Assembly (NCBI GenBank): GCA_902728285.1
Contig: CACVBU010001154.1
Location: 2,216,604 to 2,280,603 of the forward strand
Length of the DNA stretch: 64,000 nt
Reading direction: 5' to 3'
Source: Clytia hemisphaerica
Lineage: Eukaryota > Cnidaria > Hydrozoa > Leptothecata > Clytiidae
Shown here: piece after piece, positions 34,033 to 45,101 of the stretch
Numbering within the stretch: position 1 is the stretch's first letter
Layout: each line of letters begins with the position of its first letter
Program-made: the position numbers and the translations under genes
The notes under the pieces: generated by a model
The model's database searches: none
Seen by the model: the letters and a program-made list of their open reading frames with translations, nothing else
What the model was told of the DNA's origin: nothing

Positions 34033-34671
34033 TTTTAAGGAATTCTTCAATATTTATAAATTTGGTATCATTGGAAAGATATTAGTTAGTAGAACAATTT
34101 GAAATAAAAAAATCTTTAAAAGAATTCTAAAAATGAAGATGAAAATGAAGAAGAAAAAAATGAAGATCTTGTAGAAAAGTGCTATAACTGTCACTTTCAC
34201 TGAAGTGAAACCTTAATTATAGAACGTCATCACTGTGAAAAAAATTCTCAAAAATAATCATTCAGTCAAAAGATATCAAACAAAGTTATAAGCTAATTGA
34301 CGTCTAAAAACGCTGTTTTCTGCTGTTTTCTGCTGTTTTTTGGGGTCAATAACTTATTAACTTAGTATCATAACTTTGTATTGAATAAATATTTTAGTGA
34401 AATTTTTTCACAGTGATGACCTCCAAAGATCAAAGAATCTCTCCAGTGAAAATGAAAGTTATAGCAATTTTCTACAAGATCTTCATTTTTTTCTTCTTCA
34501 TTTTCATCTTCATTTTTAGAATTCTTTTGAAGATTTTTTTATTTCAAATTGTTCCACTCACTAATATCTCTCCAACGATACCAAATTTATAAAGATTGAA
34601 GAATTCCTTCAAAAGTTATAGGTAAAAGAAAAAAGAGTGCACACTTATCATGAATAGACTTTAGTAGACAT
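34033..34671. mobile_element. MITE family 'GAAGATCTTCATTTTT', copy 1 (left end lost)
   Basis: The same element is complete at 44413-45101. Both have a palindromic core pair (atgaagatcttgtagaaa and ttctacaagatcttcat) and a central gctgttttctgctgtttt segment. The right end here, gtgcacacttatcatgaata/gacttta, is intact; the left end is replaced by the TTAAAGG MITE. Confidence 0.8.
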
Positions 34672-35279
34672 TTTGTAAGTAATTTGCGAAAAATCTAAAC
34701 CCTGATATTTTTACACAAGCATCAAAAAACTCCTATTATCTCCTGTTTATTTTCAAGAGTAAAATTTTGAAACGAGCCTTGTCATATCGCCTTGTTTTGA
34801 TTGCATTCTAAACAAATAACAAACAAACAAGCAAAAAGAAATTTCTGCAAAAAGGGTTCGTACATCACAGGAAAAATTTTTCGATTTCCAAGGTTGGAAA
34901 TTTCAAGTTTTCTTAGTTGGAAAAAAGATAAAATCCAATGGAAAATCCAACCTGGAAATGTGGGACATTCTCCATTGTTAACCGGTTACTTTTTCGAAGC
35001 GGGCTACATGGCTTTTTGCGCAATGCAATTGGTTCTTTTCGCATGATGACGGGCCTACATTGTCCAGAGTTGCCCGTCGTTAGGAAAATTCATTGTGATG
35101 TCACTTTTTCAAAGGAAAATGAACAATGCGTTGACATCATTTCTCTCATTTTTTATTTTTGACGTCAGAAATTATAGCAATTTCTTATCTCTTTTCGCTT
35201 GTTTTTTCTGCTTTATTTCGCTATTTTTCCTGGATAAAGCGCTAAAAATCAATCAAAGTTGAAGGAAACGGTTAACAAA

Positions 35280-35416
35280 TACAATAATGACCGGTTTTTT
35301 TCGGGCTGTACTGAAAATATTGCCCTCGGTCAACGCAACAACCTCGCAAGCTCGGTCGTTACTTGACCTCGGGCAATATTTCTCAGTACCGCCCTCACTA
35401 ACCGGTCATTATTGTA
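35280..35416. repeat. Foldback palindrome ~137 bp
   Basis: Left arm tacaataatgaccggt and right arm accggtcattattgta, continuing inward (gggc..tactgaaaatattgccct versus gggcaatatttctcagta). The loop is around ctcgcaagctcg. It is probably a small MITE inserted in the larger element, and it can form a strong hairpin. Confidence 0.85.
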
Positions 35417-35429
35417 TTAAGGTCGGAAA

Positions 35430-35940
35430 TTTTGCATTTTCCATGGCTTGGAATTTTCAAAAATCCAGGTTGGAAAAAGCCAAAATCCAAATTTAACAAG
35501 GTTGGAATTTTTTAAAATTCAGTTGGAAAAAAGCCAAAATCCAAATTTAACAAGGTTGGAATTTTCGAAAATCTAGGTTGAAAAAAGCCAAAATCCAAAT
35601 TTAACAAGGTTGGAATTTTCGAAAATCCATGTGGAAAAAAGCCGAAATACAAGGTTGGAATTTTTGTAAATTCAGTTGGAAAAAAGCCAAAATCCAAATT
35701 TAACAAGGTTGGAATTTTTTAAAATTCAGTTGGAAAAAAGCCAAAATCCAAATTTAACAAGGTTGGAATTTTCGAAAATCTAGGTTGAAAAAAGCCAAAA
35801 TCCAAATTTAACAAGGTTGGAATTTTCGAAAATCCATGTGGAAAAAAGCCGAAATACAAGGTTGGAATTTTTGTAAATTCAGTTGGAAAAAAGCCAAAAT
35901 ACAAGCTAAACAAGGTTGGAAATTTCGAAAATTCTGGTTG
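35430..35940. repeat. Minisatellite with ~207 bp higher-order unit
   Basis: Short monomers of about 50-60 bases (caaggttggaattttcgaaa, then ttggaaaaaagccaaaatcc) are arranged so that a 207-base block is repeated almost perfectly. Its minus-strand translations at 35512-35706 and 35719-35913 differ in only a few residues. These 64-codon ORFs are by-products of the array, not genes. Confidence 0.88.
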
Positions 35941-36179
35941 ATTTTTCCACCCAAAAAGTCATGTTTTCCAAACAGCCTTGGAAAAATGCCATTTCTACAT
36001 GGGTTTTTTCACTTGATTTTTCAAGGGCATTGGTTTATTCTACAAAACCTATGGGTAATTTACGTTTTCCAAATCAGCTTAAGGGAATCGCTCAAATTTC
36101 CAACCTTCAATTTTAAAACCAAAATTTCCAACCCAAAAATATTGAATTTCCAACCTTGGAAATCGAAAAATTTTTCCCA

Positions 36180-36430
36180 TGTATATGGGGGGTTGGAGGG
36201 TATTTTGTCAGGGGGTTCTCAAAAAATCTACAAAATTTGCCTTATCTGGTGGGTAAACTTGCTCTGTTTGGGGGTAATTTTGCTCCGTTCAAGGGAAATT
36301 TTGAATGTCCTAGGGGAAACTGATGCTTGTTCGGGGGGGGGGGGTGGGTTGGACCTACTGGGATCAAAAGCCACAATATTCGGGGGGTAAATTTCCAAAA
36401 GATTTATATCCTACACATTCCATATTCAAA
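36180..36430. mobile_element. MITE family 'GGGGGTTGGAGGATAT', copy 2
   Basis: Left gtatatggggggttggaggg; right atatcctacacattccatat. The interior matches copy 1 at 9656-9945. Confidence 0.75.
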
Positions 36431-36584
36431 AACTTACATTTTCTGTTTCTTTAAAAACTGTATGCTAAAATGTTGAAATGACTTAAAAGTCGTTTTAAAA
36501 ATTTAACGAGAAATGTCAGAAAATTAAAAATTAAAACCATAATTTCTAAAAAAGTACTATTTAATAACCTAAATTACCCAAACG

Positions 36585-39270
36585 TTATTTATCCAACCCG
36601 TAAACTTTGATAATGTATTTCAATAAATCGTCTTGTGCTGGGTAGAAAGCTTTATCAGGAAAATGAACATGGTCTTTCGGTTTGATCGGCGTACTTAAAG
36701 CCATATCATATACGTCTAGAACAGGAATGTTTGCTTTGCAAAGTTCTCGGATGGTATAGCTGTTCCATACTTCAGCACGCTTAAAGTAAAAAAAAGAAAT
36801 TTCAAAACATGGGTCCTTGTAGACTGTAACTTAGTCTGGAGTACGATTTCGCTACATTAAATAAAGGCTAGAATCATCAACAGCAGCTATTCCATTAGAT
36901 GTTCAATTCCTAAGATGATTGAATAGGATTGGGAGATTGAAATATTAAGTATACAATTCAATAAATTTATTTTTTACTTAAAGGTTTTTTTTATATAAGT
37001 GCTTCATATAAGATACATATTTCATATCAGGGCAGTGTCTGCCTATTGTTATATTATGCTGATATAAGCAAAAACAAAACCTTTAATATAAATTAAAAGT
37101 TTGTCATCATTTATTTGTTTGTTTTTTTTAGAAACACTGTACCTTCCTTATATATTCATCACAAAGAGGGAGAAATCCGATACGTTTTCTGGCAATTTTA
37201 CTTTACTTACACCAGGAAATAAGCAAAAAATAACCGTAACATAATTTGTGAAGTTACCGTAAAAATCTGTAATCTTTCAAATTTTCAAAAGCCACGTTGA
37301 TATCTTTTACTATTTCCTGTGTAAGTTTAGCCAAGGCACTAAACCGATACTGGCCTTTTAGAAAGAAACTTACATATTTTGTTCTGAATCTCATCGACGT
37401 ATATGTCTGTTTTATATTCTCAAATGTCGGTGGTGTGGTTGATTTCCAAATGACGAGCGGCATACGGTCTTTCAAAGTGTCTTTAACTTCTTGTATCATT
37501 TTCAAGAATCTCTGAAATGCTTTCATTTTTCTCGGTAGCTGCATATTTCCAATAGTATGCATACCCCAATTAACTACAAATACACTGTTTGAGTTTGTCA
37601 TCTTATCGCCCATTAAGACTCCCTTGAAATCATTTACAAATTTTGCTTCATCAAAATCTTTGCCCGATTTCGTGTAAAAATCTTTAGCATTATCATCGTT
37701 TGTAGAGTAGAATTTCTTGTAAGTCCAAGTATAAGTCAATTCACAATTTTGGAATACTTTGGTGCATAAAGGATGTTTTTTGCATGATTTTTGAAAAAGA
37801 TATGTCAGCGAATCGCCGTAGAACCATAACGTATTTAAGGGTTTCGACACAGAATCGTTTAAAGTTGGTGTTCTTATGGGCTTACCGTCTTGGTAACTCG
37901 TATATTCGCCGTCTTTCCAATAACCAAAATATTCATTTATGACATTTTGAACTTTCCCAAGGCTGTTGAATGTCTGTTTCAGTTTTGACGATGGTTCTAT
38001 TTTGATTTCAATGGTGACTTTCTTTGTGGGTGTATTTCGGAATTGATCCATTTTACCTATGATACCTTCTTTTTGCTCGTTACCATGTACATTCCCTTAA
38101 AGTTAAAAAAAAAAATCTTAAAGAACTATCAATGTACCGTCAAAATCGCGTTCTTTAAGAAACAACCTGTGCGATTGCAAATATTCCGTGTTGAATGTTA
38201 TCAAATAAAAAAAACAGTTTACGCTCAGGAAATACTTTATAGTGTGCGATAATCACGGCAATTATCAAGTATTTTAAGACATTGAGGAACTGTAAGCCTG
38301 GATAGTATGGACTTTTGATAAAAAAGGACCCATTTTGGGAGATGAGATCTGTCTGCTTGTTTAAGTGGGTACACCCCTGTAATTAGACTATGCTATAGTC
38401 TAAGACGATTTCGAATAATAAAGAATAACACGCAAATTAGCAGTCGGACGGAAATTTTGTCTCCGCGGGCGAAAATTAGTCGGAGGGGCTCAACACAGAC
38501 TCCATTTTCCGCCGCGCGACATATTACGTTTTATAATATACAACTATGTTATATCGTAATATCATACTAATATACTACACGGACGATAGCATCGTCTACC
38601 CTGTCATAAATTTCAAAATTTTAATATTCCTTTAAAAATAGGAGCACATACCTTTAGTAAACCACCACATGGGAGGGTCGATGATTCCATCACAAACGGA
38701 ATGCTCAAGAAACACATTCAATGTGTAGGTCCCTTTAAAAGGTATCACAAACTCTGCTGAATACGAACCATTCAAATGATCAACAAAATAAATCGCTTTT
38801 TTAAATTTATCATTCGAGATGTAGGATCGCCAAAAATCACCTCCAATCTTTTTCCGGTTTTTCAATTCATCAAAAGTCTGTAAAATAACACGTCCCGGTT
38901 GATCAGTACTGTTCGGTAATTCAATTTTGATCTCTGTTAAATCGGCTTTAGTGCGAAGTGTCATGTTCTTGTTACCATTTTCCCAGCTTGTGTTATGACA
39001 AGGCTTCATTAGTCTTTCGTAAGATCGATACTGACATGTATTGTTATGTAAGAACCGAACCGGTTCAAGCATTGGTTTAATTCTTGGTTTCCGATAAACA
39101 CGGCTATCCATTATAGCATTCTGTAATTTAACTAAAACGTTTACTTTTCCTTTAATCTCCAATGTATTTATAAAGCTTCCTTGCCACGTGAGGAAGACAT
39201 ACGCCCAAAATGGTATAGAACATATCAGCAGTAGAAGAAATGCTTTTGGCTTGTTCTCTATAACCGCCAT
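36585..39270 (-). CDS. NXPE-like (neurexophilin/PC-esterase) protein, copy B, intact
   Basis: Exons 39270-38652, 38095-37374 and 36779-36585 (phases 1 and 0) encode 511 residues. Residues ~9-29 form one N-terminal membrane anchor (AFLLLLICSIPFWAYVFLTW), so a type II membrane, Golgi-lumenal topology is inferred. Residues ~80-210 resemble the neurexophilin-like part, with four conserved cysteines. The PC-esterase (GDSL/SGNH-like) domain has the nucleophile motif FYGDS (Ser302), NWGMHTIGN at residues ~375-383 and the terminal DHVH (Asp483, His486), giving a full Ser/Asp/His set. Members of this fold transfer or remove acyl groups on glycans. A vertebrate NXPE has been linked to sialic-acid O-acetylation; the substrate here is unknown. 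Intron 2 holds a MITE. The alternative frame running past the exon 2 donor for 44 codons lacks DHVH and is most likely intron. ATTAAA at 36560-36567 (minus) may be the poly(A) signal. Confidence 0.88.
36978..37085. mobile_element. MITE family 'TTAAAGGTTTTG', short inverted copy
   Basis: Starts ttaaaggttttttttatata and ends caaaacctttaa. The 108-base element keeps the cctattgttatattatgctg and tttcatatcagggcagtgtc segments in reverse orientation. It lies in NXPE copy B intron 2. Confidence 0.75.
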
Positions 39271-39471
39271 GTTTTAAGATATTTTCGACTCCTGAAAATA
39301 ACGAAGAATTATAGGTTCATTTTAAATAATGGCGCCTTCCGTTTTTATAATTTAAGAAAAATAACATATCATGTTTGGTTGATTTAGCTCGGGACATTTG
39401 CGACTTTTGATTCTCTAGACAACGCCCCTATCCCGGACTTCCCGACAAGCATTCCTATCTGCCACTGTTAG
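39271..39471. promoter_or_regulatory. 5' flank of NXPE copy B
   Basis: Short region upstream of the ATG before the next MITE begins. A TATA-like tttttataattt lies at about 39340-39350 (both strands AT-rich), so the promoter is expected here. Weak evidence. Confidence 0.3.
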
Positions 39472-39740
39472 AGGCCCCCAGCGGTTTGCGTGATGACGTG
39501 ATTGGGACTTTTTTCTTGCGTGATGGCGCGATTAGAGATTTTTTTTGGCGTGATGACGTGATCAAGTTTTTTGGCGTGATGCGTGATAGGGCAAAAATTT
39601 GAGGCGTGATGCGTGATTTGGGCTATTTTTTGTTATTTTTTGCGTGATGACAAATTTTAGCGATTTTCGTGATGCGTGATGGAGAACATTTTTTTGCGTG
39701 ATGGCGTGATTAGGGGTGCCGCTGGGGGGGGGGGGGGGCT
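39472..39740. mobile_element. hAT-like MITE with GCGTGATGNCGTGAT arrays, copy 2
   Basis: Ends ggcccccagcggtttgcgtg and attaggggtgccgctggggg. About ten gcgtgatg(g/a)cgtgat units inside. The flanks tgttaga (left) and ttgttaga (right) suggest a 7-8 base duplication. Same family as 32811-33180, with a different repeat dialect (gcgtgat versus gcgtgaa). Confidence 0.85.
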
Positions 39741-39761
39741 CTTGTTAGAATGGATGGCATG

Positions 39762-40046
39762 TTACACTTTTTTTTAATAAGAACCAGTAAATTATTGTTG
39801 AGGCTCGGCTGTTCTTATTTTTTTTGGCACTTTGAGCCTTGAATTGTTCTTATTTTGTTCTTATTTTTTCTAAGGTAAAAAACAAGTTTTGGCTATTTAC
39901 CTCTATTTAGAGGATTTTAGAAACCAGTGATTCTTTTTGCTATAACTCTCTAACTTCAGCCTCTACACTGTTCTTAAATTGTTCTTATTTTTGGGATTTT
40001 TGAGCCTCATTGTTCTTATAGAATTGTTCTTAAAAAAAAAGTGTAT
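39762..40046. mobile_element. MITE family 'TACACGTTTTTTATAAGAAC', copy
   Basis: Left ttacacttttttttaataag/aac; right gttcttaaaaaaaaagtgta. gttcttatttt is repeated inside. Confidence 0.75.
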
Positions 40047-41057
40047 AAGAAAAACAGCAGATCTAATTTTGAGATACAGCGAGGCTAGGTATACGAGCAA
40101 GGAACAGAGTTTATGAGACACGATGAGAGATGATGTGAACCTAAGAACAATAGACCATTTTGTGTAAGATATAGCGAGACCAACAAGGAACAAACCCAGG
40201 AATAGTGCAGTAGATCGAACAATCTTTCTCTAAAACACAAAAGAGCCAAGTGCAACAAACCAAACAACAGGTAGGAAGGTTACATATCATAATAAGGATC
40301 TGGGGAATCAAAAAACAGCAGGAGCAAAAGCGAATATTCTTCTTCGAGGGCTTCGAGTACGTAAATGCGTTCTATGTATTACAGCAAATATTTTTTTAAA
40401 TGTCTTTGCTGTTTGCTTGAAATACAAATTTCAAAACAATTCAAGTTTAGCGTGGACAAATATTTAAAAGAATGTATAAAAATAAAACTAGATTTAAAGT
40501 TGAGACGCGAAAGAAAGAGTTTGTGCTTTTTCTTGAAAGAAACCGCAAAATATCTTGAAAGAAACCGCAAAATATAAAAACACTTTTAAAGCCCAACCTG
40601 ATACAGTAAGGGACTTTTAAGCCCAAGTCGACCATGGCAGATAATACTATCAAATTTTATTGCATTTGAAACTCTGACAGCCATCTTCAGAGCTTGAAAA
40701 CCCCAGGGGATGTTCCCTTTTAGCCTTCTAGAGACCCCTTCTAGGAGTTATATACACTTATTTATACGACACTTTTTAACTTTTTCTTAACTCATTTATA
40801 CGACACTTTTTTAACTTTTTCTTAACTCAACCTAAAACTAAAAGAATTAAGAACAAACCAACCAAAAAAAACAACAAACCAACCAAAAAAACTAACATCT
40901 CTCTCTAAAATTCTAAATATTATATGAAATAAAGTATTTACTCAAATAACCATCTCTTATTCCTCTTATGTTTTTTCTTATTTTTTTGTGTTTTTTTGTT
41001 TTTCTAAAAATTGTATTTTACAATGAGTTTCTTGAGTTTTTACTATTTATTTGTGTT
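40047..41057. other. Intergenic sequence
   Basis: Short duplications occur, such as cttgaaagaaaccgcaaaat at 40533-40572 and atacgacactttttaac at 40757-40815, but there is no gene. Several ORFs of 60-76 codons lack splice support or protein-like composition. Confidence 0.35.
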
Positions 41058-41582
41058 AGTAATCGTATGACTTTGAGGGCAATTTGGGAAAAATTTTCCC
41101 GAAATTGCCAGAGAAGGTCATACTATTTTGGATTAATCGTATGAAATACTGACATGAAATAAATTTTTGAAAAAACAAAATTTGTTTGCAGTATAATTTT
41201 TAAGGTCTGATTTCTTGTTTCTTTCTTTGGCCCATGATTGATAAACATTTAACCAAGTCGATGTCGATCGTTCTGTATTCTTGCTCTCAGATTTCTCACT
41301 CAATTTCTACAGCTCTTCTTCACTCAACAGTTTGAATCTGCCCTTCGCCATTTTATTTTTATTTTGTTTGGTTTGGTAGTGTCACAACAAAAAACAATTT
41401 TTTTTTGATAGAACAAAAAACATTCGAAAATCTGAAAAGATTCGAATTCGAATCTTTTAGGCACTGTCTACATTTTAATAAAAATAAAATGCGGTCCGAT
41501 TACAAGAGCGGGCAATTAATGATTAATCGGCCCTGCGAGCTCGGGACTTTTGTACTTTGCTGTAATCAGTCATACGATTACT
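41058..41582. mobile_element. MITE 'AGTAATCGTATGAC'
   Basis: Ends agtaatcgtatgac and gtcatacgattact are perfect inverted copies about 525 bases apart. An internal copy of aatcgtatgaaatact lies at about 41135. The left subterminal part contains the palindrome aatttgggaaaaattttccc/gaaatt. Confidence 0.75.
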
Positions 41583-41587
41583 TATAA

Positions 41588-41828
41588 AACACGTTTTTTA
41601 TAAGAACATCCATCACTTTTGAGGCCTTGCGATGTTCTTAACTTTTTGAGTTTGAAGCCTAAAAATATTCTTAACATGTTCTTATTTTCGCCATTTTTTA
41701 ACCATTTTTACCTTAAGAAATCGAGTGTTTTTGAATCCTTAAAGCTTTAAAATGTTCTTAGCTTGTTCTTAACATTTTGTCCGTCGAAGCCTTATGTTCT
41801 TACGTAGTTTGTTCTTATTAAAAACACG
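41588..41828. mobile_element. MITE family 'TACACGTTTTTTATAAGAAC', copy
   Basis: Left aaacacgttttttataagaa; right ttcttattaaaaacacgt. Interior gatgttcttaactttttgag, gaagcctaaaaat and gaagccttatgttctta are typical of the family. Confidence 0.85.
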
Positions 41829-42433
41829 TGGACGTTGGTCCGCGTTGGACATCCGTCAGTTGAAATGTTTAACCTTTCCAACAACAAACCAACAAACTCT
41901 TCGACCATGAAAAAACTCTCTTCGACTCTAGACACATTTCATAATTCAGAGAAAAAAATAGAAAAAAGGTATGTCAATAGTTCTGAATGTTTATGTTTAC
42001 TTTTTCAAGTTTTAAACTTTTTATTTATAAGCACAACAATTTTGTGATAACAAAATTCTTTTACACTGACTTTCTCAAAGGGTTGATGAAAATTAATCGT
42101 TTTTCCCCTCTTTTTCAGAACCTTTTTCAAGTAAAAGCCACGATACATACAACCGACCATTTTATATACAGCATTTACAGTATAAATTGTATCTTGAATT
42201 TTATAAACAAAATAGGTTACAAAGAATCAGCTAATGAAAGTGAAAACTTTCCCGGGGGGGATCACATAGTGACCGATCGTAGGTGCGACTCCCGTGCGAC
42301 TCTTCACTTTAACGTTCAACAAAGCTTTTTGGACATAAAATTTTAGAACATCTGTCCACTGACAAAATGATGGAGATTCTTATAAAAAAACGTGTAGGTC
42401 AAACTATAATTAACAAGCTAGAGGCTAAAAAGA
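41829..42433. other. Intergenic sequence with a weak exon-like segment
   Basis: A frame from 41835 to about 41969 ends at an aaaaag|gtatgt donor, and an acceptor at 42120 (cctctttttcag) would add only five codons before a stop. Too weak to call a gene. A remnant right end of the TACACG family (ttcttataaaaaaacgtgta) is at 42376-42396. Confidence 0.3.
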
Positions 42434-42727
42434 TATACACGTTTTTTTTTTATAAGGAACACGTTTGTAAGGAACTCGAGGCTGAAAATGGCTCAAAAAA
42501 TAAGGAATTGTTAAGGAACTGCTCAGGCTGAGAATAAGTGGATTTGAAAATAATGTACCTTATTGGGACTAATTTGACCAAATTTTGATCTTTCAAGGGG
42601 CAAAAAGTTCAAAATTTCCTATGTAGTAAGGAGATCGATAAGGAACTTTGAGACTGAAATTCTCTGTAAAAATAAGGAACTCCAGGCTCAGAGCAAAGTT
42701 AAGGTTCCTTATAAAAAAAAACGTGTA
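42434..42727. mobile_element. MITE family 'TACACGTTTTTTATAAG', AAGGAAC subfamily
   Basis: Left tatacacgtttttttttta/taaggaacac; right ggttccttataaaaaaaaac/gtgta. Throughout, the usual aagaac is replaced by aaggaac. Confidence 0.8.
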
Positions 42728-43345
42728 CGAAAGCGGTCTTTTGGTCGGCAATGATATTAAGATCGACCCGAGTAACAGAAATTAGCACATTCCAAAAAAA
42801 GAGTAATTAAAAAGACACTGAAACGTTAAATTCCTGAATTCCTGTAAAATTGCTGGTAAAAATGTCGCCAAGCAGCTCTAGGTAACAAAGTCCTAATACA
42901 CTTAAATTCATTTTAACAAAAAGACTGTAGTAAATAATATTAATTTTAATGTTGAAAATATACCAACAATTCGGAATATATGGAAACTCAAAATGTCTTA
43001 CAACAAACCTACACTTCTTTTTTTTATAAGAGCATTAAAAGAAACTTACAACCTTTGGATGTTTTTAAAACATTCTTCAAGTGTTCTCATATACGAATTC
43101 AATTAAATTATCGGCGTAAAATCACGGCGTATTGTTCGCCAATCAAAACAAAGCAGAACCCCTGAACACATTCACTTACAAACACATACACATACACATA
43201 CATAACACTGTATTTCAAACATCCCCTCTGAAATATTGTAGTTTGATTTCGTAAATCTTTTGTATCCATTTAACAGTTAGATTTCAGATTCTCAGATTAC
43301 AAGCAGCCCCATCATATTTTTTAGTCACAGCTAGCTTTCATAAAT
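42728..43345. other. Intergenic sequence
   Basis: AT-rich; no gene or repeat delimited. A short (acacat)n run occurs at 43180-43205. Confidence 0.35.
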
Positions 43346-43386
43346 TACACACTTTTTATAAGAACGGCTATAAAAAAAAGCGTGTA
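43346..43386. repeat. Minimal 41-base copy of the TACACG MITE (ends only)
   Basis: tacacactttttataagaac joined almost directly to ggctataaaaaaaagcgtgta: the two termini of the family with essentially no interior. Confidence 0.65.
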
Positions 43387-43473
43387 TAGACTCTAATCTA
43401 ATTCACAATTAGGGGCGAACACCCGGTCTTAATTGGGTACTTGCATATAAAACATTACATCGTGAAGACTACA

Positions 43474-43844
43474 GGGCCCGCGCCACCGGGAGCCAGGGGG
43501 CCGGGGGCCATGGCCCTCCCACTTTTTTGCAAAGCAAAATAAAAAATTTCTTTTCACCTAATGAGTTTTTCTTTTCTGTGCGCGTGCCAATAAAAACGTT
43601 AGAACCTTTCTAAAAGGGGACAAGTGAACACTTAAATAAGTCTAATTATACTCTTTTGTTTTAAACAAACAAACCACTTAACAGTTTTCTTTCAGAAAAT
43701 CAGAACAAAAAGGAAGCTGTTTTAGCTAAATAAGACAAGTCAAAATCGAAAATTTTCAGACCCGTCGGCGCAAACCATGGTTGCGCCTCCTTAGTCACTA
43801 TATTTTTGTTGGCCCCCTCACTTTCAAAATCGTGGCGCGGGCCC
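43474..43844. mobile_element. MITE 'GGGCCCGCGCCAC'
   Basis: Perfect inverted ends gggcccgcgccac and gtggcgcgggccc. Next to the left end lie further palindromes (ggggccatggcccc type), and the palindrome ggcgcaaaccatggttgcgcc lies near the right end. Related fragment at about 4939-4990. Confidence 0.85.
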
Positions 43845-44412
43845 TGGACTAAAAATATTGAACGACAGGGTACAGCATTCTATGTACTCTCAGGTGTCTT
43901 AGAAATGGTACCCTCCTTAATTCCAACGAATTTAGTAACCTTTTCAGAAAGAATTTGCCTATCTTAAAGTCAGAGTTCTAAAGTTTCAGAGTTTGAATTA
44001 CAGAGACATTAATTTGATTGATCCGAGTTTGAAGATAAGGCTGTGTGAGGCTTTAAACCTGTAGTTGTTTTAATTTCTGTTCATTTTTAGGCTGAAGAAT
44101 TCTTGCGAAAGATTGGTAATGCTTACTTGCTTAGATCACTGTAAGTTTTTATCAAGGTACCGGGTTAAAAAATCATATCCTTATTTCATTGATCTTTCTA
44201 GAGTTTTGTTCTTATTAAATTTATTAAATTGTTTTGATAAATAGGTGCTGTCGGAAAGGATTCTTCGTAGAAAGATGCAAAATTATAAAAATTCTTAATA
44301 AATGTCTCAAGAAGATGTTTTCTCATTTAGAGAAGAACCTTGGCCGAATTCACCTGTCTGTTACTAAAACTTACGCGTGCATACAAACCATGCAATTTTC
44401 AAAAATCGGCTT
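43845..44412. other. Intergenic sequence
   Basis: A short exon-like piece at 44091-44140 (acceptor ttctgttcatttttag, donor at gtaagt) reads AEEFLRKIGNAYLLRSL but has no partners. Not called as a gene. Confidence 0.3.
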
Positions 44413-45101
44413 TACTAAAGTCTATTCACGATAAGTGTGCACTCTTTTTTTATTTACCTATAACTTTTGAAGGAATTCTTCAATCTTTATAAATTTGGTA
44501 TTATTGGAAAGATATTAGTGAGTGGAACAATTTGGAATAAAAAAATCGATAAAAAAATTCTAAAAATGAAGATGAAAATGAAGAAGAAAAAAATGAAGAT
44601 CTTGTAGAAAGGTGCTATAACTATCATTTTCACTGAAGTGAATCCTTGATTATCGAACGTCATCACTATGAAAATATTTCTCAAAAATAATCATTCAGTC
44701 AAAAGATATCAAACAAAGTTATAAGCTGATTGACGTCTAAAAACGCTGTTTTCTCCTGTTTTCTGCTGTTTTTTGGGGTCAATCACTTATAAACTTTGTA
44801 TTATAATTTTATCTTGAATAAATATTTTAGTGAAATTTTTTCACAGTGATGACCTCCTAAGATCAAAGAATCTCTCCAATGAAAATGAAAGTTATAGCAC
44901 TTCTCTACAAGATCTTCATTTTTTTCTTCTTCATTTTCATCTTCGTTTTTAATATTTTTTTTAAAAACTTTTTTATTTCAAATTGTTCCACTCACAAATA
45001 TCTCTCCAACGATATCAAATTTATAAAGATTTAAGTATTCCTTCAAAAGTTATAGGTAAAAGAAAAAAGAGTGCACACTTATCGTGAATAGACTTTAGGT
45101 C
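44413..45101. mobile_element. MITE family 'GAAGATCTTCATTTTT', complete copy
   Basis: Inverted ends taaagtctattcacgataag/tgtgcactc and gagtgcaca/cttatcgtgaatagacttta. The inverted match continues over most of the element: atttacctataacttttgaa and ttcaaaagttataggtaaa, then the GAAGATGAAAATGAAG arms. The centre is gctgttttctcctgttttct. Truncated relative at 34033-34671. Confidence 0.9.

Larger units (their letters stand above)
34868..36178. mobile_element. Element with GGAAAAATTTTTCGATTTCCAAGG ends
   Basis: Left end ggaaaaatttttcgatttcc followed by aaggttggaaattt; right end aaatttccaaccttggaaat/cgaaaaatttttcc type inverted match. It contains a palindrome (35280-35416) and a tandem array (35430-35940). 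No ORF of transposase type. Confidence 0.7.

Noticed and set aside
35512-35913. Two near-identical 64-codon ORFs (FGFFPTEF repeats)
   Set aside because: They are translations of a 207-base tandem repeat; the periodicity explains the similarity.
35430-35940. CRISPR-like regular repeats
   Set aside because: The repeats are imperfect, contiguous and without unique spacers, and the genome is eukaryotic; this is a minisatellite.
37254-37373. Continuation of NXPE copy B exon 2 past its donor (KGQYRFSALAKLTQEIVKD...)
   Set aside because: Copy A has no equivalent, and splicing at GTAAGT links to an exon with the catalytic DHVH motif, as in the family. A retained-intron isoform cannot be excluded.
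41835-41969. Exon-like ORF ending at an AAAAAG|GTATGT donor
   Set aside because: The only nearby acceptor gives five more codons and a stop. It begins at the border of a MITE, and the composition is unconvincing.
44091-44140. Small exon-like segment AEEFLRKIGNAYLLRSL
   Set aside because: No partner exon in phase on either side.
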